Shown piece after piece: positions 53,626-63,427 of a stretch of DNA of 64,000 bases. Where the stretch lies: positions 184,126-248,125 of the forward strand of contig NZ_JAHKRA010000004.1 in assembly GCF_019345525.1 (NCBI RefSeq), written 5' to 3'. The stretch's first letter is position 1, and each line of letters starts with the position of its first letter. Source of the DNA: Flavobacterium sp. NKUCC04_CG. Its GTDB lineage: Bacteria; Bacteroidota; Bacteroidia; Flavobacteriales; Flavobacteriaceae. Under the pieces are notes generated by a model, which was not told the origin of the DNA, made no database searches, and saw only the letters and a program-made list of their open reading frames with translations. Made by a program: the position numbers and the translations under genes.

Positions 53626-56600
53626 ATGAACGTTTTTACAAAGGCATTAATGCTAATAGCGATTATTCTTTCTCCTGAATTCCTATCAGCTCAAACACAA
53701 GAAGTTTCATTAACATACGATACCTCAGCATATTTTACAGAAAAATCATCATCGGGCACCTCAGTGATGCCTTCGATGAATGATACCCTTTCTTCGATTA
53801 AAGGAGAAATTGGTGCGACGGAGATAGGAGGTTTAAAATATACTATTCCTATTGATCTTTTAAAAGGGGTTAATGATTTTGCTCCTAATATTGCACTAAA
53901 TTATAGTAGCCATGACAAAAGTGGTGTTGCTGGTTGGGGGTGGAACATTGTTGGGAGTTCTTCTATTACAACAGGGTCTACTAGTAAGGAGATTGATGGT
54001 GTTACTCGAGGAGCGCAGTTAGATGGCAACGATCCTTTTTATTTAGATGGGCAAAGACTTTTACATCGAGATGATTTAAATTACGAAACTCAAATTTTCT
54101 CAAAGATTAAAATTAAGCGATTTCTATCTGGTGAATACAGTTTTGTAGTAACCTATACAAATGGTAAAATCGCTAAGTATAAACAAGTCATCAAAGATTT
54201 GTATATGATTAGTGAAATTAGCGATGCTTTCGGAAATCAAGTTCGTTATGAATATGAAATTACTGACGAAAAGGTTTATTTAAAAAACATTTCTTACGGC
54301 GGTAATTCCAAAAGCACGGACAAATATTTTGTTTATTTCAATTATAGCAGCCGTATTAAGCCTATTTCTATATACTCCTTGGGTAGAATCATTAGAGACA
54401 CGAAAGTATTAAATAATATTGTAATCGCTTCTCCAGAAGATAAAAATAAGCCTTACAGAATTTACAATCTTATGTATGATTATATCCAAGAAGGGGGTGT
54501 TGAAAGATTGGTTCGCTTAGATATTACAAATGACAAAGGTCAACAATTAAATCCTTTGAAATTCACGTATACTAATAAAACGGCGCACGGGACTGTCGAA
54601 AATAGAATAAATAGTTATATTAACCTTCCTAAAGACATTAAAGGGCTTAGTGATGTAGCTTTTGGTGATTTTTATGGAACTGGTGAAATGTTTCCAATTT
54701 ATGAATTGAATGTTCCTGAAAACCCCAGTAATCCCAATAACGGTAAAACGCATATTCGACTGTGGAACCCACGAGTAGGTGAAATCACGAATTATAAAAA
54801 GAGCCGTAAACTCTATGCGGGTAAAGCTTTAATAGATAAAAAAGTCAATGATTTGGTTACCAAAATCATCTCAGAGGGAGATATGCTAATTTCACAAAAA
54901 ATCGATTATTTAGAAAATGGAACTGATGAGATAAAATTTGACTTTTTTGATGTAAATGAAAAAGATTCTAATCGATTTAAAGGTTCTTTGAAGTTTTTAT
55001 TACCACAGGCTTATATTGAAAATACAAAATTACCCCCAAGCCAATCTTTTCCATCGCAGTTACGTTACCACTCTTGGGATGAAGAGGACCCAAGTGTTTC
55101 GCACACAAAAGCCACTATAATTGACAAGAAAAACAGAAGGTTTTTAACTGGGGATTTTAATAACGATGGCTTAATTGATTTACTTATCTTTCAACCGGCA
55201 GGATTATATACACCAGCACAATACTATTTTATTGAATTAGGAAGAACTAAACGGGACTCAAATTACAATTCCGTACTCACTCCTATTGCAGTTGCAGAAA
55301 ATGCCCATATCATTAAAGGTGATGTGGTTTATCCTATAGAATTTGATGGAGATGGAATTCCTGAGTTTCTATTGATTGGAGAAACAGGTAATGTAAATCT
55401 CTTAAAATTTGAGCCCTTAAAGGCTAAATTAAATAAAATTGAACTTGGAGTTAAAAAATTAAATAATTATACTACACAAACACCGCTGATTTTTGGAGAC
55501 TTTAATGGTGATGGACTAACGGATTTTATAACTCCTGAAAAAATCTACAGTATAAAAGACTCTAAAACGGAGAATATATTAAACAAGATGGAGACTGATC
55601 AGCTCAAATGGTGGTTGTATTCGTCTACAGGAAAGGATTATATTGCAGTAAGTAAAGATTTTACAGCACAGAAATTGGCTTATTTAGCGCCATCTCAACG
55701 CAACAATGTTAAAAAGTCATCCGTTTGGTCTAAAATATGGTCTGGTAAGCCAGATAGTTATTTAAACTCTGAATATGGAAATTCTAGTGTTATTGCTATG
55801 GATATAGATAATGATGGAATATCGGATTTGGTTTCTTTTAGAAAATTTTCAACAATTGATTATAAAGATAATTTACTGCAATCGACATTAAAAAACACTC
55901 TGATTTCTACATCTCCTTTAATTGATAAAATAGAATTTCATTTGGTGAAACCAACTAATCAAAGCAATTTTAATCTTAAAACTATACCACAGCACATTTC
56001 ATTGGCTAATGTGAAAATGTCTCCCTTTTCTTTAATAGTAAGTAAAACGGATTTTAATCAATTAAATGTACATAAAAGTGGTTTAATCATACATGATTTA
56101 TTGACCCGTGACGAGCGGTCCTATACGATAAATAATGATGAGTTTGTTGAAGGGCAATTAAAGAAAATAGACAATGGGTCAGGAGTGACACAAATGGTGG
56201 AATATCGTCCGATGACAGATAAAAATAATAACAAAGACGAAAGTATTTATACGTATTCTAAGGTAAATCTCCCTTATCCTTATTATGTCTATAAGAGTCA
56301 GGCAACGCATTATCTAGTTCATAAAATACATACGCAATTCAATGCAAAAATCATAAGTAAAGAGTATCGTTATCACAATGGAATACAGCACTTAGAAGGA
56401 AAAGGGTTTATCGGATTTGAAAAAGTAAGTGTAAGTGATGATTATGAAAGTATACTGAATAAAGAAGGTAAATACACAATTAAGGACGTTACCAAAGGTG
56501 TTTTTTGGAAAGTGAATAAATACGGCCCGCTCAATGATAATGCTCTTTTGTATAGCACTTATGGAAGCTTAAATGAGACTGCGCTCTTCTCAAAAGTATC

Positions 56601-59600
56601 ATTTGTTCATAAAAAGGAACAGTTGTCAAATAATCGATATATAATATTGAATACGCAAGAGGATAGTCAGGATTTTTTATATGGTTCTGATTTTCGAAAA
56701 ACCTATAATTATGATTCCGTAAATAATTTTTTATTAACAAGTGCGGTCACACAATACAATGGCGCGGGAACAGTGACTGAGATGTACTCGTATACTCCTG
56801 AATTTACAACAGGTGCGCGATATTTCTATGGTAAAATTCGCGAGGTTAAAACAACTTCAGTTAAAGGGGGGGAGAGTTTTTCGACTAAAGAAAATTATAC
56901 CTACACACCTCTAGGCGCTGTGTTACAACATCAAAAATATGGTAATAATACCTCGCCGATTGTTACAGATTATACTTATTATCCCTTTGGAGGTATAGAA
57001 AAAGAAACTGAAAGTACAGCGGGTATTCCGCACCGTTATACTACAAAATTTAGTTATGATACTACCAATAGATATGTAATAAAAACAGAAACACCAGACG
57101 GGTTAATACATACAGCAAATATAGATGCTTTTGGGAAGGTATTGTCAACAAAAGATGGACTTGGTCTTACTTCTTCGACCTTGTACGATTCTTGGGGAAA
57201 TGCGCATACTTCCATAGATTATCTAGGAAATAAGTCAAGGATAAAGAAAAGTAAAAGTAGTACTGAGGGGGGGCGCTACGACGTATTAATTTCGAATGCA
57301 GTTGGTAGTGAAACAATATCCACTTTTGATGCTTTTGATCGGGTTATACAAACCAAATCGAAAACTTTGGATAATAAGTGGGCGTATGTTAACACTATCT
57401 ACGATGTTTATGGGAAAGTTGTAAAAAACAGTGAACCGTATTTTCTAGGCGATGTCATAAAATATAATTATACAGAATATGATCGTTTAGATAGGCCTTT
57501 TAAATTTACAGATTACAATGGTAAAACTACAGAAACTTGTTTCGAACAAAAAAAGGTAATTGTAATTGATGGAAGTAAAAAGACAAGTAAATGGGTAGAT
57601 AATAGTGGTTTTGTAGTTAGAACTCAAGATCAAGGTGGCGATATTTACTATAAGTATCACGGGAATGGTAGTCTTAAAACAATCAATTATGAAGGTGTTT
57701 CGACCGAAATTTCCATAGATGGTTGGGGAAATAAAACTAAGCTTGTTGATCCTTCTGCAGGAACTTATACTTATGAGTACGACAATTTTGGACGCAAAAT
57801 CAAAATGATTAATCCTAAAGGAGGTGTAACTACCTATGTTTATGATGAGTTGGGTAGATTGAGAACCGAAAGTACAACAAGTACCTCAGAACAAACGAAT
57901 AGTGTTTCGAATTATACTTATGACAATATTAGTAAGTTACCAGTATCCATTTCGGGTACGTATAATGACCAATTGTTTACTTACGAAACTATTTATGATA
58001 AGTATTACCGCATTGTAGAAACGAAAGAGACGACGCCTATTTTTGAACATAGTGTTAAAATGAGCTATGATATTTTAGGGCGCGTAGACCGTATTGATAC
58101 CTCAACACAACTAGTTGGAGATAGTTCTAAAAACACCAGTACCTCGATTAAGAATATTTATAATAATATAGGTATTTTAACAGAGCAGCGTGATATACAA
58201 ACTTCCAAAATTATTTGGAAATTAGATTCCATAACAGCATTTGGAGCTCCAACACAAATTACTTACGGTAATGGTTATACAATGAGGCATGTTTATAGTA
58301 CTACTAACAATACATTGCAGCAAATAAAACACGTAAAGGCCAATCAATCTGTTGTTGATATCAATTATGTTTATGATACTCACAAAGGAGTGTTGTTAAG
58401 TAGAAACAACCTTACTTTTGGGAAATCGGAAACATATGCTTATGACGATTTAAATCGATTATTGAAAGAAAGTGTAAATGGACAATTAATCAATGAGTAT
58501 ACCTATGATTTCAGAGGAAGGACAACCTCCAATACCGAGGTCGGGAAATATAATTATAATCCAACCGATTATCAATTAGAATCTATTAATTTAAATGAAG
58601 CAGGTAATGGCCTCTTAAATAATCGTGGTTTTGCAACCATAAATTATAATTCATTTAAATCACCAAATGAAATATATCTACGTGATAAAGACCGTATTTC
58701 ATACGAGTATTCGATTTTAAAGGGAAGGTATGCCAGTTACTTTGGTAGTCTGGATACCGATAAAAAATTACGTCCTATTCGCAAATACTATACGGCAGAT
58801 CAGTCAGTTGAAATTATTTTTAATGGAAACAACACTCAGTTAGTTACTTATGTTACGGGTAGTCCTTATAATGCCAATTATATAAAGATAGAGGAGTATA
58901 AGGGAAATGTACGTACAACAAATAACTATTATTTACATCGCGACAATCAACAAAGCATACTTGCCATTACCACAGCAGACGCTAAAGGAACAGTAGTTGA
59001 GCAACGTTATTTCGATGCTTGGGGAAATTTAAAAGAGGCTAAGATTGCTGGTATTGTAAAGCAGCCCAATCAATTAGGGTGGGTGCCACAGCTTCTATTA
59101 GATCGTGGGTATACCGGACACGAACACTTGTATACGGTTGGTTTAATACATATGAACGGACGAATTTACGATCCTTTGTTAAGAAGGTTTTTATCTCCTG
59201 ACAATTATGTACAAGACCATACCAACACACAAAATTACAATAGGTATGGATATGTTTTAAATAATCCGTTACTTTATACCGATCCAAGTGGAGAGAGTTT
59301 TGTTGCTGCTGTTGTAATTGGTGTTGCCGTAGCGGTAGTGGTAAATTCATTATCGAATTTGGTGAATGAGGTTCCATTTTGGTATGGAATCGGCAAATCG
59401 GCAGTGATGGGAGGTGTTAGCGGAGCTATTAGTTTTGGTATCGGATCGGTAGCTGTTTCAGCAGGTAGCAATGCTATTATTGTACAGTCTGCTTTGCACG
59501 GAGTGTCTGGTGGGATTATGAGTGAAATTGAAGGAGGGACGTTTATTTCAGGTTTTGCCAGTGGTGCTGTAAGTTCTTTGGTTGGGAGTGCATTCTCTTC

Positions 59601-60390
59601 TACAGGAAATACGACACTGAGTAATGGTTCCAAGTTTAGCTCAACAACTTCTTTTAAAGCGATGATGATAGCAGCGGGTGGGGTTGCTGGTGGTATTTCA
59701 TCAACTATTGCAGGAGGTGATTTCTGGAGTGGTATGAAACAAGGTATAATTACCGCTGGTTTAAATCACGCAATGCATCAAATGGTTTCATCCAAAGCAG
59801 AAGTAGTTGAAAGTAATGCTAATGATTGTGATTCATGTGGAGAAATTTGGGATAAAATAAAAAATGGTGTTATTAAATTTTCTCAATTTGTATCCGCAGG
59901 AGAAATTAGTAGAGCTGAGGCCGCATTAGATATATATGAGACAGAGGGGTTTAATGCCTATATATATAAATCTATAGGTGACGCCCATTATGATGAAAGG
60001 ATGTATGCTGTTAGTGGAGGGAATGGTACAGTTAGAAATGCTGGTGGTAGGATTGCTGCTAAGGGGGGATTTGATGCAGTAGGCGCATTTAAAAATGCAA
60101 TTTCACCGTTTAAAGGTGGGAATTTGACAAATGCAGGTCGTGCTGTAACAAAACATCCTCAATACTTTGGCTTTGAATCAACGGAGGCCTTGATGAAAGT
60201 TTACAGAACACCAGGTTCATTAAACAATTTAGGTTCATCAACTCTAAAAGATATTTTGCGAAACGGAGCAACAACAACAGGTGCAGGAGGTAGATACCCT
60301 AATGGTTGGACTACCTATACTTTGCCAAATGGTAATGCAGCAAGTTGGGGGTTAGACGGGACTTTCATAGGATTTAGAGGGATAAAATGA
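53626..60390 (+). CDS. SpvB/RHS-repeat polymorphic toxin
   Basis: A 2254-residue protein. Order: signal peptide (1-23, ending FLSAQ), SpvB-like domain (about 40-330, GEIGATEIGGLKYTIPIDL), FG-GAP/VCBS repeats (GDFNNDGLIDLLIF near 516, GDFNGDGLTDFI near 625, DIDNDGISDL near 726), YD/RHS repeats (about 1150-1800), RHS-associated core (RIYDPLLRRFLSPDNYV near 1847, then YGYVLNNPLLYTDPSGE), a Gly-rich hydrophobic segment (about 1890-2050), and a variable tip after RIAAKGG (about 2142). The tip, about 106 residues with LTNAGRAVTKHPQYFG, is probably a toxin; its activity is not known. RHS shells encapsulate such tips. The downstream immunity gene overlaps by 4 nt. Confidence 0.88.
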   Translation: MNVFTKALMLIAIILSPEFLSAQTQEVSLTYDTSAYFTEKSSSGTSVMPSMNDTLSSIKGEIGATEIGGLKYTIPIDLLKGVNDFAPNIALNYSSHDKSGVAGWGWNIVGSSSITTGSTSKEIDGVTRGAQLDGNDPFYLDGQRLLHRDDLNYETQIFSKIKIKRFLSGEYSFVVTYTNGKIAKYKQVIKDLYMISEISDAFGNQVRYEYEITDEKVYLKNISYGGNSKSTDKYFVYFNYSSRIKPISIYSLGRIIRDTKVLNNIVIASPEDKNKPYRIYNLMYDYIQEGGVERLVRLDITNDKGQQLNPLKFTYTNKTAHGTVENRINSYINLPKDIKGLSDVAFGDFYGTGEMFPIYELNVPENPSNPNNGKTHIRLWNPRVGEITNYKKSRKLYAGKALIDKKVNDLVTKIISEGDMLISQKIDYLENGTDEIKFDFFDVNEKDSNRFKGSLKFLLPQAYIENTKLPPSQSFPSQLRYHSWDEEDPSVSHTKATIIDKKNRRFLTGDFNNDGLIDLLIFQPAGLYTPAQYYFIELGRTKRDSNYNSVLTPIAVAENAHIIKGDVVYPIEFDGDGIPEFLLIGETGNVNLLKFEPLKAKLNKIELGVKKLNNYTTQTPLIFGDFNGDGLTDFITPEKIYSIKDSKTENILNKMETDQLKWWLYSSTGKDYIAVSKDFTAQKLAYLAPSQRNNVKKSSVWSKIWSGKPDSYLNSEYGNSSVIAMDIDNDGISDLVSFRKFSTIDYKDNLLQSTLKNTLISTSPLIDKIEFHLVKPTNQSNFNLKTIPQHISLANVKMSPFSLIVSKTDFNQLNVHKSGLIIHDLLTRDERSYTINNDEFVEGQLKKIDNGSGVTQMVEYRPMTDKNNNKDESIYTYSKVNLPYPYYVYKSQATHYLVHKIHTQFNAKIISKEYRYHNGIQHLEGKGFIGFEKVSVSDDYESILNKEGKYTIKDVTKGVFWKVNKYGPLNDNALLYSTYGSLNETALFSKVSFVHKKEQLSNNRYIILNTQEDSQDFLYGSDFRKTYNYDSVNNFLLTSAVTQYNGAGTVTEMYSYTPEFTTGARYFYGKIREVKTTSVKGGESFSTKENYTYTPLGAVLQHQKYGNNTSPIVTDYTYYPFGGIEKETESTAGIPHRYTTKFSYDTTNRYVIKTETPDGLIHTANIDAFGKVLSTKDGLGLTSSTLYDSWGNAHTSIDYLGNKSRIKKSKSSTEGGRYDVLISNAVGSETISTFDAFDRVIQTKSKTLDNKWAYVNTIYDVYGKVVKNSEPYFLGDVIKYNYTEYDRLDRPFKFTDYNGKTTETCFEQKKVIVIDGSKKTSKWVDNSGFVVRTQDQGGDIYYKYHGNGSLKTINYEGVSTEISIDGWGNKTKLVDPSAGTYTYEYDNFGRKIKMINPKGGVTTYVYDELGRLRTESTTSTSEQTNSVSNYTYDNISKLPVSISGTYNDQLFTYETIYDKYYRIVETKETTPIFEHSVKMSYDILGRVDRIDTSTQLVGDSSKNTSTSIKNIYNNIGILTEQRDIQTSKIIWKLDSITAFGAPTQITYGNGYTMRHVYSTTNNTLQQIKHVKANQSVVDINYVYDTHKGVLLSRNNLTFGKSETYAYDDLNRLLKESVNGQLINEYTYDFRGRTTSNTEVGKYNYNPTDYQLESINLNEAGNGLLNNRGFATINYNSFKSPNEIYLRDKDRISYEYSILKGRYASYFGSLDTDKKLRPIRKYYTADQSVEIIFNGNNTQLVTYVTGSPYNANYIKIEEYKGNVRTTNNYYLHRDNQQSILAITTADAKGTVVEQRYFDAWGNLKEAKIAGIVKQPNQLGWVPQLLLDRGYTGHEHLYTVGLIHMNGRIYDPLLRRFLSPDNYVQDHTNTQNYNRYGYVLNNPLLYTDPSGESFVAAVVIGVAVAVVVNSLSNLVNEVPFWYGIGKSAVMGGVSGAISFGIGSVAVSAGSNAIIVQSALHGVSGGIMSEIEGGTFISGFASGAVSSLVGSAFSSTGNTTLSNGSKFSSTTSFKAMMIAAGGVAGGISSTIAGGDFWSGMKQGIITAGLNHAMHQMVSSKAEVVESNANDCDSCGEIWDKIKNGVIKFSQFVSAGEISRAEAALDIYETEGFNAYIYKSIGDAHYDERMYAVSGGNGTVRNAGGRIAAKGGFDAVGAFKNAISPFKGGNLTNAGRAVTKHPQYFGFESTEALMKVYRTPGSLNNLGSSTLKDILRNGATTTGAGGRYPNGWTTYTLPNGNAASWGLDGTFIGFRGIK

Positions 60391-60659
60391 TAAAGCGTAT
60401 GAAAAATATAAGAATAGAAGAAGTGGGTGATATTAATTCGGACTTCCCTTATTTAGAAGTCTTTTTGAAAGAAAGTGCAAGCCCTTTTTTGGAAATAGCA
60501 ATTTCAGAAGACAAAGAATTGTGTTTTAAATTTTATGCTTCACAGACCGATGTTCAGTTAGATGTAGATGAATGGAGTTTTATTCTTTCAACTGCTAATG
60601 ATTTTTTACCAAGAGCATTAAAAAATGAAGATGACTTTTTAAATTTTTCAAATCAATAA
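60387..60659 (+). CDS. Candidate immunity protein for the RHS tip
   Basis: A 90-residue acidic cytoplasmic protein (start MIKRMKNIRIEEVGDINSDF; a second ATG at 60399). The start overlaps the RHS stop (ATGA), so it is translationally coupled. Small size, acidity and position directly after a toxin tip are the usual marks of an immunity gene. No family recognised. A 13-bp terminator begins at its stop codon. Confidence 0.7.
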   Translation: MIKRMKNIRIEEVGDINSDFPYLEVFLKESASPFLEIAISEDKELCFKFYASQTDVQLDVDEWSFILSTANDFLPRALKNEDDFLNFSNQ

Positions 60660-60694
60660 GCAAAACGCCAGGTATTTAGCTTGGCGTTTTGCTT
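60658..60694. terminator. Terminator after the RHS toxin-immunity pair
   Basis: A perfect 13-bp stem AAGCAAAACGCCA / TGGCGTTTTGCTT with an 11-nt loop. It also ends the antisense XRE remnant on the other strand. Confidence 0.9.
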
Positions 60695-60843
60695 TATAAA
60701 GTAGCTGCATTTTTAGCGAAGAAATCTCTAAACTTTTTATTGGTTAGCATTTTATCAATGAGTCGAAAAATGGTTTGTCTATCTTCTTCTTCGAGTTGTT
60801 GTATGAACCTTATTAGGTGGAAGAGCTGTTTTAATGGGTTTTT
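60694..60843 (-). pseudogene. Remnant of an XRE regulator (C-terminal part), antisense
   Basis: The minus strand encodes a clean C-terminal fragment, LEEEDRQTIFRLIDKMLTNK followed by KFRDFFAKNAATL and a stop. The same EEDRQTIFRLID style ends many XRE-type regulators. The DNA-binding N-terminus is missing; the frame runs into the orphan toxin-tip sequence. Similar remnants recur at 61997 and 63752. Confidence 0.6.
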
Positions 60844-61208
60844 ACCAATTAGGTAAAGTAGGCCTAGTGATCTTTAAAACACCTATTGCCGCTAAGGGGG
60901 TAATACAATTAACTAAAAAGACTTTTGGACATACCTTTACTACTCACGGAGATAATATGACAAACTTTTTATTAAATAGAGCAAAAGGATCTGGTATGGT
61001 TCAAGGTCAATTTTTGAACAATCAAAAAGCAGCCCAATTTATTTTAGACAATGTGAGTAAAACACTAAATGGAGCTGTGAATATTCCTATTCCTAAAGGT
61101 TTTCCAGCGAGGATTATTATGCCAGACGGAACATTTAAAGCAGCTACCCATATACGACTTGTTCCTAGCGGTAGCGGAGTTAAAACAGCTTATCCCTTAA
61201 TCCCTTAA
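60834..61208 (+). CDS. Orphan toxin tip 1
   Basis: A 124-codon frame. From codon 18 on it reads IAAKGV, the same junction as in the RHS protein (IAAKGG), followed by a compact domain with KTFGHTFTTHG, FLLNRAKGSGMVQGQFL and a C-terminal HIRLVPSGSGVKTAYPLIP. This has the look of a polymorphic-toxin C-terminus detached from its shell. The first 17 codons overlap the antisense XRE remnant and are probably not native. It has no signal peptide, so it would be a silent donor cassette rather than an exported toxin. Confidence 0.65.
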   Translation: MGFYQLGKVGLVIFKTPIAAKGVIQLTKKTFGHTFTTHGDNMTNFLLNRAKGSGMVQGQFLNNQKAAQFILDNVSKTLNGAVNIPIPKGFPARIIMPDGTFKAATHIRLVPSGSGVKTAYPLIP

Positions 61209-61218
61209 TTTTTGTTTT

Positions 61219-61587
61219 ATGATATTGAAAAAAGAAATAATAGAACCGCTTAGTAAAGAGTTACTGTTGCCTTATACTGGTATAGAACAAGACTGGGATA
61301 TTGAAATGGCAGATTCTAGCAGAATTGATGAGTTTATTAAGTTCTATAAGGACCGTAGTTTGTGTGATAATCAGAAAGTAGCATTAATGTCTCTAATACT
61401 TTCTTCGTATGATGATTTCTTAAATAATAATAATTTGGAAGTTGATAAGAGATGGAATGAAATAAAATCTATAATAAAATCTGAAAGATTAATTTTTGTT
61501 GACTTGGTAGAATATTGGTCATTGAGTAACGAAATAGTACAAGACAATTTTTTCCGAATTACACCTCTTTTGAGAAAGCTAAAATAG
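61219..61587 (+). CDS. Candidate immunity protein for orphan tip 1
   Basis: A 122-residue acidic, helical cytoplasmic protein starting MILKKEIIEPLSKELLLPYT, with IEQDWDIEMADSS and a Trp-rich C-terminal part (LVEYWSLSNEIVQDNF). It begins 11 nt after the tip's stop, as an immunity gene does. No family recognised. Confidence 0.65.
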   Translation: MILKKEIIEPLSKELLLPYTGIEQDWDIEMADSSRIDEFIKFYKDRSLCDNQKVALMSLILSSYDDFLNNNNLEVDKRWNEIKSIIKSERLIFVDLVEYWSLSNEIVQDNFFRITPLLRKLK

Positions 61588-61588
61588 A

Positions 61589-61789
61589 ATGAGGTTCTTT
61601 GTTAACATACTATTATTTACTATTATTGCATTCATTGCCAATATAAAGGGAGTAATAACTTCTATAAAGAAAACATTAGTTTCTTTTGAGTTTTATAAAG
61701 AGAGACCAAAAAGACTGGATCAAATCATAGAAAATAATTCAAGATATAACCATAAAAATGAGAATAAGTTTATAACTTATGGTAGCTAG
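61589..61789 (+). CDS. Small membrane protein or fragment
   Basis: A 66-residue frame starting 2 nt after the candidate immunity gene. One hydrophobic helix (about 3-24, FFVNILLFTIIAFIANI) is followed by a basic tail. It may be a second immunity protein or a decayed gene. Confidence 0.45.
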   Translation: MRFFVNILLFTIIAFIANIKGVITSIKKTLVSFEFYKERPKRLDQIIENNSRYNHKNENKFITYGS

Positions 61790-61804
61790 GTAAGACTGTA
61801 AAAT

Positions 61805-61927
61805 GTAATTGCAGCTAAGGGGGGAACTAAGCTAAAAACCCAATTTTCGACACGTACTATTGATGATGCTGTAAATCTCGTAATGAAAAATAGCAATGAT
61901 GTTAAACGCCGCTACCGCACGAAATAA
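61805..61927 (+). pseudogene. Orphan toxin tip 2 (fragment)
   Basis: A short frame with no start codon that begins at the conserved junction, VIAAKGGTKLK, then TQFSTRTIDDAVNLVMK, and runs into the 226-bp direct repeat, which provides the stop. It is a truncated toxin tip. Confidence 0.55.
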
Positions 61928-62134
61928 AATTCGACGAAGTCAATCCCTTCCTGTGGTATATAAATAACAAAATCCCAACTGTAAGTTGGGATTTTGTTAT
62001 TTAAGAATAGCTTGTAATTTATTTTTGGCGAGGAACGCATCAAGCATAGCGAAAACGTGTTCTTTATCTGTAGGGTCTAGTTTTTCTATATCGAGTAAAC
62101 GGGTTACGGTTTTCTTATCGAATTTGCTGTTTAC
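61909..62134. repeat. 226-bp direct repeat, copy A
   Basis: Almost identical to 63663-63889. It opens with CCGCTACCGCACGAA, contains a terminator hairpin and the last ~45 codons of the antisense XRE gene. The two copies flank the truncated second RHS gene. Confidence 0.88.
61962..62002. terminator. Terminator hairpin in repeat copy A
   Basis: A perfect 19-bp stem, AAATAACAAAATCCCAACT facing its complement, with a 3-nt loop. It overlaps the stop codon of the antisense XRE frame. In copy B (about 63722-63751) the stem is shorter. Confidence 0.88.
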
Positions 62135-62272
62135 GCCTTCTCCTACAAGATAATCCAAGCTTACACCAAAAGCATCAGCAATTTTTTTAGCGGACTCAAT
62201 AGACGGCACTGCTTCCCCATGTTCGTATTTGGATAAGTTGGTGGCGTATTCCAATTTTAGTAGCAAAGACAT
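61997..62272 (-). pseudogene. 5'-truncated XRE-type regulator
   Basis: From an ATG at 62272 the minus strand encodes 91 residues: LEYATNLSKYEHGEAVPSIE, KKIADAFGVSLDYLVGEG, then KKTVTRLLDIEKLDPTDKEH and a C-terminal helix ending KNKLQAILK. This is an XRE protein lacking the first helices of its HTH. The frame stays open to 62470, but that part is antisense to RHS coding sequence. Whether the short form is expressed is unknown. Confidence 0.7.
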
Positions 62273-62325
62273 TTTGTAGTATTCTTTTTTCAATTGAAAA
62301 AAAAGTTTATTTTTATATGGTTTAA

Positions 62326-63417
62326 AGTGAGAGCCGTAAAAAGAGCCCATTACAATTTTTTCCAAGGGCAGAGGGATATTATAATGCGCAAACCAATAAA
62401 TACGTTTACCAGTATAAAGACCATCTCGGAAACGTTCGATTGAGTTATTCCGATACCAACGGCGATGCACTGATTAGCCCCGATGAAGTTTTAAGCGAAA
62501 ACAATTATTATCCGTTTGGCTTGCAACATCAGGGTGATAATCCAGCGGTTGCTCAAGCGAATAAGGCGGCAGAGAAGTACAAGTATAACGCAAAAGAGTT
62601 TCAGGATGAATTAGGAATCAATCTGTATGACTATGGTGCACGGAATTACGATGCAGCAATGGGACGATGGTTTAACGTAGACCCGTTAGCGGAGCAGTTC
62701 CCCGGATGGACGCCGTATCATTATGTTCACAACAATCCAATCAATTTGATTGATCCGACGGGGATGAGTGCAAAGGAAAGTGATGGGTGGATAGAACATG
62801 CTACAAATAAAGGTGACAAATTGCTTACCTATGATGCCGAAATAGATACTAAACAACAAGCTATTGATAAAGGATATAGAAATGTAAAAACGGTATCCGA
62901 GTCTTTATCTTATAATGGTACTAGTGGTTTTGAATCTTATAATTTAAATGAGAATGGTTTAGTGTCTGATAATCTTACTGGGGCTACCACTGATGTAGGT
63001 TTTAGTCCAATGAGAACTGGTGATGGATATTATATAAGTGAGAATAATCCATTGAAATCATTCGGTTCCGGATTGCAAGAAGGAGGAGATGCCCTTACTT
63101 ATACAGGTTTATCATTTGCTATCACAGGCTATGGAGCTCCAGTAGGTGGAGCTATGATGGCTATTGGAGGTGCTATGGGGTTAATAGGAACAGGAATTGA
63201 ATCAGTGTTCTTAGCTACACAAGGACAGGAGAAAAAAGCAATGGCTAAATTTGGAATATCTTTATTTTTTGCGCGTAGTGGTAGTTATGGTGTACAGGCT
63301 ACAGAAAGAGCAATTGGAAAAGGATTAGATAAAGGAAGTACTACATTAATTAATGGTATTAATCTAACTCTAGAGAAAACTATAGGGGCGGAAACAGAAA
63401 AGATGTTGATAAAGTAG
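62326..63417 (+). pseudogene. 5'-truncated RHS core with its own tip
   Basis: The frame is open from 62326. RHS sequence is recognisable from FFPRAEGYYNAQ through YQYKDHLGNVRLSYSD, NNYYPFGLQHQ, and the core ELGINLYDYGARNYDAAMGR, WFNVDPLAEQFPG and NNPINLIDPTGM. A variable tail of about 210 residues follows with a Gly/Ala-rich hydrophobic stretch (PVGGAMMAIGGAMGLIGTG). The only start codons are internal (TTG at 62440), and no signal peptide or shell is present. The core differs in style from the full-length RHS gene, so it comes from another RHS subfamily. Confidence 0.78.
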
Positions 63418-63427
63418 AGAAAATAGT

